Source: Doryteuthis pealeii
Lineage: Eukaryota > Mollusca > Cephalopoda > Myopsida > Loliginidae
Length of the DNA stretch: 64,000 nt
Direction: 5' to 3'
NCBI GenBank assembly: GCA_023376005.1
Contig: CM042145.1
Span: forward strand, 15,982,066 to 16,046,065
Below, one piece after another: positions 52,332-63,299 of this stretch. Numbering within the stretch: the first letter of the stretch is position 1; each line of letters starts with the position of its first letter. The notes under the pieces are model-generated. The model ran no database searches. It was not told where the DNA came from and saw only the letters and a list, made by a program, of their open reading frames with translations. The position numbers and the translations under genes are program-made.

Positions 52332-52883
52332 TCTTATTATAATGGAGATTGTGTGTTTTTCTGTCTGTAACCGAAACTATATTACTACTCAAGTCACAAT
52401 TCCCTTAGTTATTTACATCACATTCTCCATGATTTTATTTTAACCTTTTTAATAATTAATAAAATTGTATTTTGTATATACAACAAAATAGCGGTTTACA
52501 GTGTGAACGGGAAAGCTAATTTGCATATTGATATTAAAAAATCGAATTTAATAAATATGTGCTCATTGTTATTGATTTCTAATTGTTTGGTTTTATTTTA
52601 ATGAATATAAGCAAAAATCTCTTCAATAAATCTTAAATGAAATCCATTAACAAGAAAAAAATAACTGTAAGTTTATTCTTACTTCCTCTTTTAACTAAAT
52701 ACTTACATTAGAAAAAATAGCAATGAAAGACGAGAGTGATGGAAGAGTAAGTTTCAGTTGTTCTATGTTTCAAATCTTTTATCTGCATTCTTATTTAGTT
52801 TCATTAGCCTTTCTAATTTAATATAATATTTTATTACATTCAAACTTAAATACTTGCACCCGGAGGGTGCATATATTTGCTAG
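52332..52883 (+). mobile_element. Helitron-like non-autonomous element, copy 3
   Basis: It starts TCTTATTATAATGGAGATTG after A and ends hairpin GCACCCGGAGGGTGC, ATATATTTG, CTAG before T. It is 552 bp; relative to copy 2 an internal segment is deleted. Confidence 0.85.
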
Positions 52884-53028
52884 TATATTTAACAAAAAAT
52901 GCACAAAGATGAGATCTAATAACAGTCTGAGATAGAAAGAGAGTCTAAGCTTCTTATATTGAGGATTATGGCCGATAAAAAAAAGCCATTGCTCAGTCAA
53001 AGAGAACAAAATAGGACAACCTATATAG

Positions 53029-53275
53029 GGGTTAGCTCAGTCGGTAGAGCGTTCGGCTAGAAACCACAAGGTTTCTGGTTCGATACCGGCCCTCGCCAAC
53101 TCTGCGTATGAGTAGCACAGGGATCTGTGCAGTAAAGTAAGGAGCTGATGGTAGGTGTGGCGCTCCACCTCAGACGCCAAAACAATCTCCTTGGTCTAGC
53201 GCTAGTGAAAAGGGGATAGACTCCCTCGCTGATTGGCTGATACCGACTTTAGGCCGCCCCGACGACTTTACTTTA
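53029..53275 (+). mobile_element. tRNA-derived SINE (family S4)
   Basis: GGGTTAGCTCAGTCGGTAGA (A box) and TCTGGTTCGATACCGG (B box), body and end as in 21362-21612. The tail continues into a tandem repeat. Confidence 0.85.
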
Positions 53276-53605
53276 CTTATATAGGAATAGTTGAAGTACT
53301 CATCTACATCAGATATGAAGTCATGGTGATACAGAAAAAAATGAAAAGGGTATAGGCTGATTGGCTGATACTGACTTTAGGCCGCCCCGACGACTTTACT
53401 TTACTTATATAGGAATAGTTGAAGTACTCATCTACATCAGATATGAAGTCATGGTGATACAGAAAAAAATGAAAAGGGTATAGACTTGCTGATTGGCTGA
53501 TACTGACTTTAGGCCGCCCGACGACTTTACTTTACTTATGTAGGAATAGTTGAAGTACTCATCTACATCAGATAAGAAGTCGTGGTGATACAGAAAAAAA
53601 TAGAA
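53229..53605 (+). repeat. Three-copy tandem repeat, 126-133 bp, seeded on a SINE tail
   Basis: Each unit runs from GCTGATTGGCTGATAC through GGCCGCC.CGACGACTTTAC, ATAGGAATAGTTGAAGTACT and ATGAAGTCATGGTGATACAG. The first unit begins inside the S4 SINE, so the SINE 3' end plus its flanking family J sequence has been tandemly duplicated. Confidence 0.9.
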
Positions 53606-53884
53606 TTAAAAAAAAAACATGTAAAATGATAAAAATTAAAATATATATAAATTTAGATTTTTCCCCCACCATGCAAGGGATTTTCGAACACTTGGGTTCG
53701 AAAATTTCTAGACAAGAGTCATGCTTTTTCTTTGTTTTGTTTCTTTTACTGCCAGCCTCGCTCAAGGAAGGAAAATACCTTACATTGAGCTACTAGAATC
53801 AACAAAAATGTTGCTGCCTGCAAAAGAGTTGAGACAAATATTACACAAGTAAAGCAACAAGACATATACCTTTTAGCTCTTATA

Positions 53885-54150
53885 GAGTCGTAGGACAATG
53901 GACTCGTCGACCCGAGTTCGAATCCTAGACAAAACTGTTAGCATTTCACATAGTGCTAATACCCTTGGGAAAGGTATGAATCCAACTATATTCCCTCCAG
54001 CTATGGGTAAATAGGAACAATATTAATAGGACTGGGCTCTTCAACCTTGGTAAGGCAACCTGTCTAGGAGAAATAAAACTCTGAATTCAAACTTGGTAAA
54101 ACTTTGCTTAAGAAATTGACCTTGTGTCACATCCTGCTCATGCAGAGGGG
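53885..54150 (+). mobile_element. tRNA-derived SINE (family S2)
   Basis: GAGTCGTAGGACAATGGACT, CGACCCGAGTTCGAATCCTA (B box), CCAGCTATGGGTAAATAG and TTGTGTCACATCCTGCTCAT, as at 23955. The 5' end is truncated. Confidence 0.75.
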
Positions 54151-54153
54151 TTG

Positions 54154-54154
<1 letters not shown>

Positions 54155-54212
<58 letters not shown>
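54155..54212. repeat. (TA)n(CA)n microsatellite
   Basis: TA run followed by a short CA run at the 3' end of the S2 SINE. Confidence 0.95.
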
Positions 54213-54284
54213 CTTAGCTCAGTTAGATAGGCAGTCAAGTGAAATTTGGTTTAAAGCTCTAAGTTACCATCACCAGATTATCCT

Positions 54285-54372
54285 ACAGGAGAATGGCCGA
54301 GTGGATAAAAGCTTTGGTTAAAGGGTTTCTAGTAACCTGGCATTTCTGAGTTCAATCCCTGGATCAGGTACT
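54285..54372 (+). mobile_element. tRNA-Leu-like SINE head (family S6)
   Basis: AGAATGGCCGAGTGGATAAA (A box of a tRNA-Leu/Ser type) and GAGTTCAATCCCTGG (B box) with a long variable-arm-like spacing. It is joined to a LINE tail in the opposite orientation. Confidence 0.6.
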
Positions 54373-54384
54373 GCATAAAAGTTC

Positions 54385-54770
54385 AGTGGAAGCTGGCAGC
54401 ATAGATATCCATGACTTCTCGCCAAACATTGGCCCTGGGAGGTCCTCTGCACAGCATCAGAATCAGTACAGAGCTGATTGATGTAGGTTTTTGCTGGTTG
54501 GCCCATGTCTAGGTGTACAGAAGAGAATGTCACTTATGAGTTCATCCTTGCTTGTCTAGCATGTCTTACTTGGATGGTTTGTGTGATAGGGGGTAAGTGA
54601 CCAAACAACTGCATTCTTGTGGAGTTATTCTTTGAAGATGTGTTCAAGAAACATGTAGTATCCTTGTATAGCTTCCAACCTGCTTTTTCTCAGTGCTTTG
54701 TTAGTCCAAGTGGTGCAGCTATACAGTAGCACTGATACGGCTATGGCTTATTTTATCAGTGAGATCAGAT
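54385..54770 (-). pseudogene. LINE C-terminal fragment
   Basis: The minus strand carries the same order as 14872-15190: a MDMGQPAKTYINQLC-like end, an ARHA-like block and a LDG-like block toward 54760. It has many frameshifts. Confidence 0.6.
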
Positions 54771-54999
54771 TTCCATACGATTGATAATCTGTCTATAGCA
54801 GTCTATGCCTATGTGGTGTACATTGACATCACTTTCTGTAGATGAGATATTACTACCCAAGTATGTGAACTAGTCTAATTTCAGATGCTTACCATCCAGT
54901 GTGGTGATGTCTCTAAAAAGATATCCTATAAGCATGTATAAAAACCTGCGGATTGATGGAAGGGTTGGTTTGAAAAAAACAAGAGGAACAGACAGATTG

Positions 55000-55186
55000 A
55001 TTCTAATGGCATGTCAACCTGCCTAGAGTTTAAGGAATCAAATTCATTGTACATTTTTTGTGTAGCTGTTTAAGAGTAGTTTTTTTACACTAATACGAAT
55101 CATTTATACACAATTATATTGTTTCAAGTAATTATTTCTATTCAATAATAATACTTTGTTTGTACAGTTATAGGGTTTCAAGTAAC

Positions 55187-55223
<37 letters not shown>

Positions 55224-55225
55224 CC
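55000..55225 (-). repeat. Family H copy, reverse orientation
   Basis: GGCATGTCAACCTG and TACATTTTTTGTGTAGCTGT (tail), then units with GTTTCAAGTAATTATTTCTA and an (AAT)n run. Confidence 0.6.
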
Positions 55226-55244
55226 ATGTATTAAGTGGATGTAG

Positions 55245-55742
55245 CAAACTAGAACAATGAGAATACAAAGCTATGCACGACTGGGTTGGAAAGGTGAAGC
55301 ACAGGGAATTATGCAAAAAATTAAATTTTGACCATACAACAAAATGGTATATGCATAATCCAGAATCTGTTCTTGAGAATGAAACACATAAAATTCTCTG
55401 GGACTTTGAGATTAAGATGGATCACCTTATCCCAGCCAGATGACCAGACCTAGTATTGATTAACAAAAAAAAAAAAAAAACACACACTTATCTGGTAGAT
55501 TTTGCTGTTCCAGCAGGGCGAAGATGAAGGAAAATGAAAAGATAGACAAATACCTGGACCTTGTCAGAGAATTGAAAAAGCTGTGGAATATGAGGGTGAA
55601 AGTGATACCAATAGTAGTTGGTGCACTAGGAATAGTCCCAAAAAGACTGAAGGAATTGGAAATCAGAGGAAAAATTGAGACCACCCAGACAACAGCATTG
55701 CTGAAATCAGCTAGAATACTCAGAAGAGTCCTGAAAACCTGA
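55245..55742 (+). pseudogene. LINE 3' coding end
   Basis: It encodes HDWVGKVKHRELCKKLNFDH, TTKWYMHNPESVLENETHKI, LWDFEIKMDHLIPAR, a stop, then after a frame change EKIDKYLDLVRELKKLWNMR, VKVIPIVVGALGIVPKRLKE and TALLKSARILRRVLKT before TGA. This is the well-known LINE terminal block (ELCKKYxLxxxxKWYxHxPExVxExxxxKLLWDF, then VIPIVIGALG and TARILRKVL). It is nearly intact but interrupted by one stop and an A-run frameshift, so it is a fairly recent insertion. Confidence 0.85.
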
Positions 55743-55803
55743 GGAGACTTGCCACTCAGACTCCAGTGAAAGACCATCAGTTAACACTGGTGTGAAAAAC
55801 TCA

Positions 55804-56385
55804 TCTTATTATAATGGAGATTGTGTGTTTTTCTGTCTGTAACCGAAACTATATTCCTACTCAAGTCACAATTCTCTTAGTTATTGACATCACATTCTCC
55901 ATGATTTTATTTTTATCTAAACCTCAATTATTAATAAAATTGTCTTACATTATTAATACTGTTAACTATGTCTACATACTAACAACATGCAATTATATTT
56001 ATATATACAACAAAATAGCGGTTTACAGTGTGAACGGGAAGGCTAATTTGCATATTAATATTAAAAAATCGAATTTAATAAATATGTGCTTAGTATTATT
56101 GATTTCTAACTGTTTGGTTTTATTTTAATGAATATAAGCAAAAATCTCTTCAATGAATCTTGAATGAAATCCATTAACAAGAAAAAATAACTGTCATTTT
56201 ATTCTTTACTTCCTCTTATAACTAAATACTTAAATTAGAAAAAATAACAATGAAAGACGAGAGTGATGGAAGAGTAAGTTTCAGTTGTTCCATTTTTTAT
56301 TATACTCCTGTTTCAAATCCTTTATTATACTCCCTGTTTCAAATCTTTTTATCTGTATTCTTATTTAGTTTTATTAGTCTTTCTA
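55804..56385 (+). mobile_element. Helitron-like element, copy 4 (3' end replaced)
   Basis: It starts TCTTATTATAATGGAGATTG after A and follows copies 1-3 closely to TTTATTAGTCTTTCT. It then switches to a family H-type (AAT)n sequence, so the hairpin and CTAG are lost. A 30-bp segment (TTTATTATACTCC...TTTCAAATC) is duplicated near 56297-56345. Confidence 0.75.
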
Positions 56386-56495
56386 GTAATAATAATAATC
56401 CTTAGTGTTCTAAATTGTGAAGCTGTTCAGTTATATAGCATCAAGTATTCCCATCTAATACAATTAACTTCCAAACATATTTATTTGTCCCATAG
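56386..56495 (-). repeat. Family H fragment
   Basis: AATAATAATAATCCTTAG, ATCAAGTATTCCCATCTAAT; the same order occurs at 63885-64000. Confidence 0.5.
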
Positions 56496-56606
56496 ACAAG
56501 ATCCTAACAGATACTGTTCACATTGTGAAGTTGTCCAGTATGAATTCAAAAGGCAAGCGAATTGTGTTCCCTGTGAACAAACTACTAGCAGCTTTTAGAG
56601 AAAAGG
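56496..56606 (+). CDS. Candidate isolated exon
   Basis: A 111-bp open segment lies between catag and gtgagt, in phase 1 at both ends. It encodes KILTDTVHIVKLSSMNSKGK followed by RIVFPVNKLLAAFREK. The balanced composition, strong donor and lack of repeat matches in the second half suggest a real exon, but I do not recognise the protein and see no partner exon in the window. Caution: the acceptor side (CCATAGA..AGATCCTAACAG) resembles the interspersed repeat phrase CCATAGATGGGATCCTAACA, so the exon may be partly repeat-derived or fortuitous. Confidence 0.35.
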
Positions 56607-56759
56607 GTGAGTCCACTTCTAATCAGCAGGTAGGACAGGGTGATTCAATAATATTTGCTAGCCAAGGATAGGGAGTTAAATCCCGTGGAGGATCAGCATA
56701 TACAATTTCCACAACAGTCATATGAAAGGTACAAGAACAGGGTTAACGCAGAGTAAACA

Positions 56760-56905
56760 ATTATAGCTTAAACTATTCTTAATACAAATAATTTACAGTT
56801 ATAGGGCATCAAGTATTTCTATCAAATACTAATAATTTTCAGACAAATTATTTAACCCATAGATGGGATCCTAACAGGTACTACCACTAGTTTGGCTTGG
56901 TTTGT
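56760..56905 (-). repeat. Family H / family A tail composite
   Basis: AATAATTTACAGTTATAGGG, ATCAAGTATTTCTATCAAAT and then CCCATAGATGGGATCCTAAC. Confidence 0.55.
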
Positions 56906-57241
56906 TTTGTTTTACAGCATATCAATTATTATTATTATTTTATTTTGTATTTAAAATAATAATAAATAGAATACAATGTGTACAAGGACAATCTCTCGGT
57001 TGAAACATGTGTTAGCACTCCAATAAACAATTTTTATCCATTCAACATTTTCTTTCCTTTATTTATTTTTTCAACATAAATAGAAGTCTACAAATTTCAG
57101 AAAATCAAGAGAGGGTTTGTTTTGTTTTATGGCATATCAACCTCATTGGGTCATTTAATGCCAACTAAGTTTTGGGTTCATAACGGTAGTTTGGTAGAGA
57201 AAAAAATGTATATGTATAGATTTTAACTATTGTTCAATTAC

Positions 57242-57529
57242 TCATATTTTTGAGTCCAATCCGACTTCTTTTAGGAAATGTAAAATCCTGGATGGTTGTA
57301 TTTTTGTGAAATGTTTTTTCAAATTATTTGCTTGGTAGTATTTTGTTCGCACTAGATCAAAGTCTACATACTCTAGCAGTATATGTTTCACTGTAAATCT
57401 CTCTTGGTATGTAGTGCATATTGGGGATTCTGCGCCCTCTAGTAAATGCTGATGGGTGATGTAGGTGTGGCTTATGTGAAGGCGGGTCAGCACAAAGTCA
57501 ACCTGGGAGAAATGGCAGAGGTACACCAC
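57242..57529 (-). pseudogene. LINE fragment after the RNase H region
   Basis: The minus strand encodes VDFVLTRLHISHTYITHQHL, LEGAESPICTTYQERFTVKH, ILLEYVDFDLVRTKYYQ. The pattern LxRLRIGHTxxTHxxLL....C..C.....TVxHILLECxxxxxxR is the conserved cysteine/histidine block at the C-terminus of I/Jockey-like LINEs. Here one cysteine of the motif reads Tyr. The 95-residue frame is open but truncated. Confidence 0.8.
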
Positions 57530-57762
57530 ACTCTCCAGATCTGGAGCCTCACCATCAGATGTAGTTTAGTGTCATGCCCAGGACATCCCTTTTTGTGGGT
57601 GTGGGTGGGGGTTCTTAGACCTTCTGCAGATGATACAGTCAGCATATTCTAAGTTTTACTGACAGGGAACATAGATACTTAAAGAAATATCACTATAACA
57701 ACCAAGATGAGAACATTAATCCAAATAGATTATAAAAAAGCCAAAGTCATCAAGGTAGCCTA

Positions 57763-57935
57763 AAGTTGGTATCAGCTAGACAGCTAGTCTATCCCCTTTT
57801 CACTAGCGCTAGACCAAGGAGATTGTTTGTGCGTCTGAGGTGGAGTGCCACACCTACCATCAGCTCCTTACTTTACTGTACAGATCCCCGTGCTACTCAT
57901 ACGTTGAGTTGGCAAGGGCCGGTATTGTTGAGAAT
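57763..57935 (-). mobile_element. tRNA-derived SINE (family S4), reverse, head truncated
   Basis: Plus-strand blocks CCCTTTTCACTAGCGCTAGA, AGCTCCTTACTTTACTGTAC and GGCAAGGGCCGGTATTG are the reverse complement of the S4 body. Confidence 0.75.
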
Positions 57936-58324
57936 TTTGATTTTTAGGCGTGTGGTAAATGCCCACTCCTACTTATAGACTCGGCAATAACCATGTGACC
58001 AACCTATTGGCCAACCACTGGCAGTACTCAGCTGCTGCTATTATTATTTATACTGGCTGTTCTGATCTTAGCCACTCAATTGCCTTTGAACCTTCGTGGA
58101 CGATGGAACATAGGATTATATCACTGGACCTTTTGACACTACGTAGGATTACATAACCCAGGACTTATTCACTTACCAAAGGATTCTATAGCCCAGGACT
58201 TACTTACTTACTTACTTACTTAAAGTCCATTTTAACTGGACAAGTACGGCGGTCAGAAACTTAACAGGTATTGAACCAGGAACCTTGTGGTTCCTAGTCG
58301 GACTGAGCTAAACTGGCCCTAACA

Positions 58325-58802
58325 TAGATTATAATGAAGATTATGTAACTGTCTGTCTGTAACCGAAACTATGTCATCACTGAAATTACAATTTCCTTGA
58401 TTATTTAAGCTATATTCTCAACGAATTAGCATCTTATTTATCAACAATGTTCCTATTAAAGTCTGAGCTAGATTTGCTGCAAAACTGCCACTATTATTAA
58501 TGCATTTAAAATCCTGAAATGTGTTAAATATCACTAAGAAATAAAGATTTACATTGTGTATGGTGGGAATAATTAGCATAAGGATTTTAACAAAATTGGG
58601 TTTAATACATAATTATTTGCTGTTACTGATTTTAAATATAATCATGTTATTCTCAAACGTATTAAAAGCAATCCTATATATAATTTTATATAGAAATCAA
58701 TTAAATTAATATTAAAACAAGTAATATTTTTATATTTGTTCCTCGTTAGTTTCGTTAGTCTTTTTAATTTAATATATTTTTATTTGCGCATACTTTTGCT
58801 AG
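58325..58802 (+). mobile_element. Helitron-like element, old divergent copy
   Basis: It starts AGATTATAATGAAGATTATG and has CTGTCTGTAACCGAAACTAT as in copies 1-4. It ends TTTTGCTAG before T. The hairpin is eroded (GCGCATAC). About 478 bp, with many substitutions. Confidence 0.55.
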
Positions 58803-58959
58803 TGATTATAATGAGAATTGCTCATCTCAGAAATTGAAATTGACAAAAAGGTGAAAAATCTGAAAAGATAATAAAAATACTTGGTTTATTTAAAACCATT
58901 AAACTGGGGAGGCCACTTCCTCGTGTAAAGTCATTAAAACCCAATTGACAATTATTTCT

Positions 58960-59165
58960 CTGAATTTTTTTTAGATGAGGCTTGATAATTTGTATTATTC
59001 GGACTATCTTTATTGTTATCTGCACCACGTTTTGGCCGATGTGCCCTCCAGTCTTCTTCATGTATTTCCAATTGGACACATAGTGTAGTTGATATAGATG
59101 TTGAGTTAATACAGTTCTAAGTGACAGTTATCTCTAGGCTGCAGGTTAAATTCTGGTTACGGGCG
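58960..59165. repeat. Mixed repeat fragments (43596-type and S5-type)
   Basis: GTTTTGGCCGATGTGCCCTC is shared with the 43596 inverted repeat. GTTGAGTTAATACAGTTCTA is shared with S5 at 32575. Confidence 0.55.
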
Positions 59166-59439
59166 ACAGTAACATAGAATAATTAACACAGCTTAACACT
59201 TGTACCTGGTCATAGTTAGCAGAATAAGAACAGTTTACCACCATGGATTAAATAAAGGGTTAGGTTCGAAGTTCAATGAAGGCTTCCGATTACGACAAGA
59301 AGGTTACTGAGTTTGAAGAGAAGGTTCCCAAGTTCGAGGAGGGGGTTCCAAGAAATACCTGAACAATAAAGATACAAGTAATACCAAGTGATAATATTTC
59401 AAATCAAATTCAAAACCTCATCCTGTCTGATTATTTGCT

Positions 59440-59640
59440 CATAGGATTTTATCACCATCCAGTTGTGCTGATAGGGATGTATAGCAAGAGAATCCTATCA
59501 CTCTTAGTAAGTCCTCTAGACGGCATCCAGTGTCCACACAGAGCTGATGAAAATAAGTTATTGCTAGTCAACTAAAACTAGTGAGTCCATGTGTAGGAAT
59601 CCATGAGTTTGTCCTTATTCATGAGAATATACCTTCTTTT
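59440..59640 (-). pseudogene. Very degraded LINE tail
   Basis: TGTCCACACAGAGCTGATGA, GTGAGTCCATGTGTAGGAAT and CCATGAGTTTGTCCTTA keep the order of the LINE end at 14872-15000, heavily mutated. Confidence 0.4.
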
Positions 59641-59699
59641 CTCATTCTTTAAAAATAAAATGTCAAAGTATTACCACTTGAATTCTAAGTATGATTAAA

Positions 59700-60350
59700 G
59701 TTGTTACATAATTATTAGATACCTAATGATTATGGCAATAGTGTAGAAATCATAATGGCGATTAGTGCAGCTGATGGCCTTGAGAGTGAGTGACAGCACT
59801 TGACCTCACTCTCACCTTTGCCTTGCGGGGATGGATCGTGAGAACCGGAAGGCATGGAAGACCCGGTCTTCCAGTTTAAGGATATAGTAAGTTTAAGTCA
59901 GTTAGCAGGTAGGAGCTCGAAGGTGTAAGTCGCATTTTTATGCGCATCCTGTCATCTGCGCAGATTGTCTGGTTGGGGATTGGAAATAAAGTAACATCAA
60001 CGTAAATCGAAGTCTTGTGTTTATTACCTAAAAACTAACAATGACACAGGGCTTCTGATAACGAGGAATCCCCATAGAGGACCAGACTGGAATCCCCAAG
60101 AAAGTCAACACCAGACGCTAGACCAGACCAAGATGTTAGAAAATAGAACCAAAGACGGCCAGAGTAAGAAGTAAGAAAGGGTATACAACGTTATATCGAT
60201 TTGGTACTGTAAAAACGTCAGTACGTAAAAAAGTTATTTAACTGAATAAATATTTAAAATGTAACAGAGAATGGTAATTGTAATACATGCTGAGAGAGAA
60301 AAAAATTTACTAAATCGTTGATTGCCCATTGTTTATATAACTCTATAAAG
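59700..60350. other. Unassigned interval
   Basis: No gene, splice-bounded exon or SINE box recognised. A GC-richer section (59760-59990, with AACCGGAAGGCATGGAAGAC and GGAAATAAAGTAACATCAAC) may be the remnant of an LTR or other transcript-like element, because it carries an AATAAA near its end. Confidence 0.4.
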
Positions 60351-60354
60351 ATGG

Positions 60355-60640
60355 GTTTGGTTTGTTTTACGGCATATCAACCTCAGCGGTTCATTTAAAG
60401 CCAAAAAGTTTTGAAATAAATTAATTCTTAATGGATACTCAATTTTTTTTATAAACTCATGTTTTTCTATTTAACCCATAGATTGGATCCTAACAGGTAC
60501 TATGACTCCGGGTCAGAGTGGACCAGGGAGCAATAATGATGAAGGGGTGCTCCACATTTCCCAAACCTCCAAAACTGGAACCTCACCATCAGATAGACTT
60601 TAACGTCATTCCCAGGACATGAAGACCCTCAGATGGGTTT
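60355..60640 (-). repeat. Family A copy, reverse, 3' half only
   Basis: Plus-strand GGCATATCAACCTC, CTATTTAACCCATAGATTGG, CCGGGTCAGAGTGGACCAGG and CCAAAACTGGAACCTCACC are the reverse complement of the family A tail. Confidence 0.85.
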
Positions 60641-60797
60641 TACTAAAAAAAAACACAAGTATTAAAAAAAATTAAAAAAATTTTTTTTAAAAAGTAAAGA
60701 AAAAGTTAAGTCACAACAATTGTTTTGATTTAATATTGTAAAGAGAATATTTAATAGCTGAGGACAAAAATAGACTTTATGTTTACAAACATTCTAA

Positions 60798-60800
<3 letters not shown>

Positions 60801-60858
<58 letters not shown>
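60801..60858. repeat. (TA)n microsatellite
   Basis: About 29 TA units followed by a T run. Confidence 0.97.
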
Positions 60859-60861
<3 letters not shown>

Positions 60862-60879
60862 TTCTTTTTTTTTTTTTTT

Positions 60880-61730
60880 CCATTTTTTCATTTGACCATT
60901 CCACTGATGTTTTTAAAGTGTTAAATAGCTACAATAAAAAAGATTTGTGCTAAATAAAGACCATCAGATTTTCAAAACCAAAAGTTAATTTGAAGAACTT
61001 TGGCTTTAAAAATTTCTCCCACTATTGTATAGTCCAGGTTAAAAATGCACTAAGGTTGACCTAAAGCTTAACTATCTTAGACCATATTTTTCTGATGTAG
61101 GTATCAAGAAAGTTTTAATAAATGGGCCAAAGTGTGGCCTGTTTACCAAAACTTTATCTGCATTGGAAAAACATGGTTGAAAATAATTCAGTTTCAGGTT
61201 ACCCTTACTGCACTTAACCTCAACTGGTAAGCTTTAGGAATTCCCCCCCCCCTTTTTTATAGATTTTATTTTTATAAAAAAAAAAAAAAAAATAAGTGTT
61301 AAAATAACTTTTGGCTTCTAAAACAATTACCCTTCTCCTTCCTCCCCATCTTAATTACAAATTGGATTTTCAGTAAAAGAAGAAAAAAGAAAACTTCTGC
61401 AGTTTATTGCATTTTTTAATTTTTTTTTTTCTCACCCAAACGGAGGATAGAAATAACCAAACAATTCTTAAAAAAACATTTTGAACTTATATACACATTG
61501 ATACTGATTTACAAATATAGATGGATTTTATGCACAGGTACCCCTTGCTGTACAAAAAAAAAGAAAATAAATAAATAAATAAATTTTAAAAAGAAAAAGG
61601 GGTGGAAGAAGAGGAGAGGAAGCAAAGAGATTAACATGAATAAGGAAATTTTATTTACTTATTTATTTATAATCATTTCACATGTCTTGTTCTTTGAGTT
61701 TTTGTGGTGTTTTTTTTTTTTTTAACGGGA
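60880..61730. other. Unassigned AT-rich interval
   Basis: I see no ORF with motif support and no repeat family. It may be intergenic or the distal 3' UTR of the minus-strand gene ending at 63016; minus-strand AATAAA hexamers occur near 61655-61670. Confidence 0.4.
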
Positions 61731-62040
61731 GGGGGAGTTCAATTGTGGTGTGTTTTCTGTTAACATCTGTCATGAGTGTACAGATCCATTCCTTTGGGCA
61801 AGGTCATTTGTAAACAAAATGAGGGTGGTGGTGGTAAGAGAAGAGCTTTTCTCCAATCTCTGTAAATTTGGGGCTATTAGATTTTATTTCTCACCCCTAG
61901 GATGTTGTTGTTGTTGTTGTAGGAGACCAATGTGTGGTTGCCTTCCATTCATCCAGAGAAGATGGGGGGGGCTGTTAATGCTGATTTCAGATGCAAAAAA
62001 AGTGAAGGCCAAGCAGGGGGAGATAACAAGAAGAGGAAAG

Positions 62041-62104
<64 letters not shown>

Positions 62105-62386
62105 TATTGGAAAAAGGAGGGAGGGGAGTGACGATAAGGGCAGCAGGTGTAAACAAATCTAGACTTGCCAAGAAAGCCATGCAAGGGAGAATGGTTTATT
62201 TGTTATTAACCATTACAAAAAGAGTTAACAAAAGGAAAGAGAGGAAAACAAGAAAGTGCAAAAAGGCAACTGATTACATAGGTAAACAATTCACAACCGA
62301 TTAACAGCAGGAGACCGGGGGGGGGTGACGGTGAGAAAAGCAGGGGGGGTGGTGATAGGCAGGAATAACAGGATCCCCCTCCCTTC

Positions 62387-62424
<38 letters not shown>

Positions 62425-62486
62425 ATACAGAACAAGAGAGAAAGACAGAAATTGAACTATGATGCAAAGAAAATAGCTAGGAATTG

Positions 62487-62523
<37 letters not shown>

Positions 62524-63015
62524 TAATAAAAAAAAGGTGAATAAAAGGGATGGGGGGGGGCAGCAGCAACAGGGGTGGGTGGGGTGTAATCAAATGACAG
62601 GTAAATGGCCAAGTGAAGAGAGTTGCCATGCTCATCAGAAAATCAGGCTAAAAAACAGTGTGCATAAATGTTCATTATTTTTTCTCTTTTTTTTTTCTCC
62701 TTTCATCTTTCCTAGACAAATCCATTGAGGAGGGATTGGCTTAGTGGACCTGGATACCAGGTTCTTGGCTTTGAACTGTTGCTCCCCTTCCCTCTGAGCA
62801 GTCTTAAAAAGAGATGAGAGTTGCAAGTCCGTGAGAGTGACTGAAGGTGGGCATGAAACATTCATGCTGTCTTCTCTTACCACCCCTTCCTCTCTGCCCC
62901 CCCTAACCAACATGAGAAAGTGAGGGGGCAGACACTGGCCACACACACACACCTACATGTACACAGTGGTTTCCATAGCAGCAGCAATAGCAGCAGCAGC
63001 CAACACGAGTTAGTG
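61731..63015 (-). other. Probable 3' UTR / low-complexity flank of the minus-strand gene
   Basis: It contains a (GA)n run (62045-62101), two long A runs (62390-62423 and 62488-62519), G runs and (CA)n at 62940-62952. Open frames on both strands through the GA run are artefacts. A minus-strand AATAAA lies at 62195-62200, about 0.8 kb after the stop codon at 63016; no coding exon is visible. Confidence 0.4.
62045..62101. repeat. (GA)n microsatellite
   Basis: About 28 GA units. Confidence 0.97.
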
Positions 63016-63165
63016 TCAGCTTTTGTTTTTGGAGGTATTCTTTTCGTCCATTTCTTTTTTCAGGTTCCAGATCAATTCCTGGATCTCCTGCCTCTTTGAG
63101 TTCACATGTTCTTCGGAGAACCAGCTTTGTTTTCGAATCGGAATGGTAAAATCTTTTATTGGATT
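63016..63165 (-). CDS. Terminal exon of an unidentified minus-strand gene
   Basis: Read on the minus strand, a good acceptor (CAATCTTTCAG) precedes 49 codons in phase 0 and TGA at 63018-63016. The peptide is NPIKDFTIPIRKQSWFSEEH, VNSKRQEIQELIWNLKKEMD, then a Lys/Asn/Ser-rich end. The composition is non-repetitive. Trp-Phe-Ser-Glu-Glu-His and the following heptad-like stretch (I, L, I, L spaced as in an amphipathic helix) look like a conserved short C-terminal coiled helix. I do not recognise the protein. The rest of the gene would lie to the right, beyond 64000 or in further exons not seen in 63166-64000. Confidence 0.65.
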   Translation of the reverse strand, partial: NPIKDFTIPIRKQSWFSEEHVNSKRQEIQELIWNLKKEMDEKNTSKNKS

Positions 63166-63299
63166 CTGAAAGATTGAATAGAAATAGCCAGTATTAAACA
63201 TTGTCAATGAAAGTGTTAAAAAAACAAAATATTTATATGATATAATAAAGCTAAGAAAAAGGAGTGTGAGATCCTTGTGGACGTAGGAAGAGGGATTCA

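Noticed and set aside
61750..62304. 184-codon plus-strand frame, the second longest in the window
   Set aside because: It passes through a (GA)n run and G-rich low-complexity sequence, has no recognisable domain, and lies antisense in the likely 3' UTR of the minus-strand gene.
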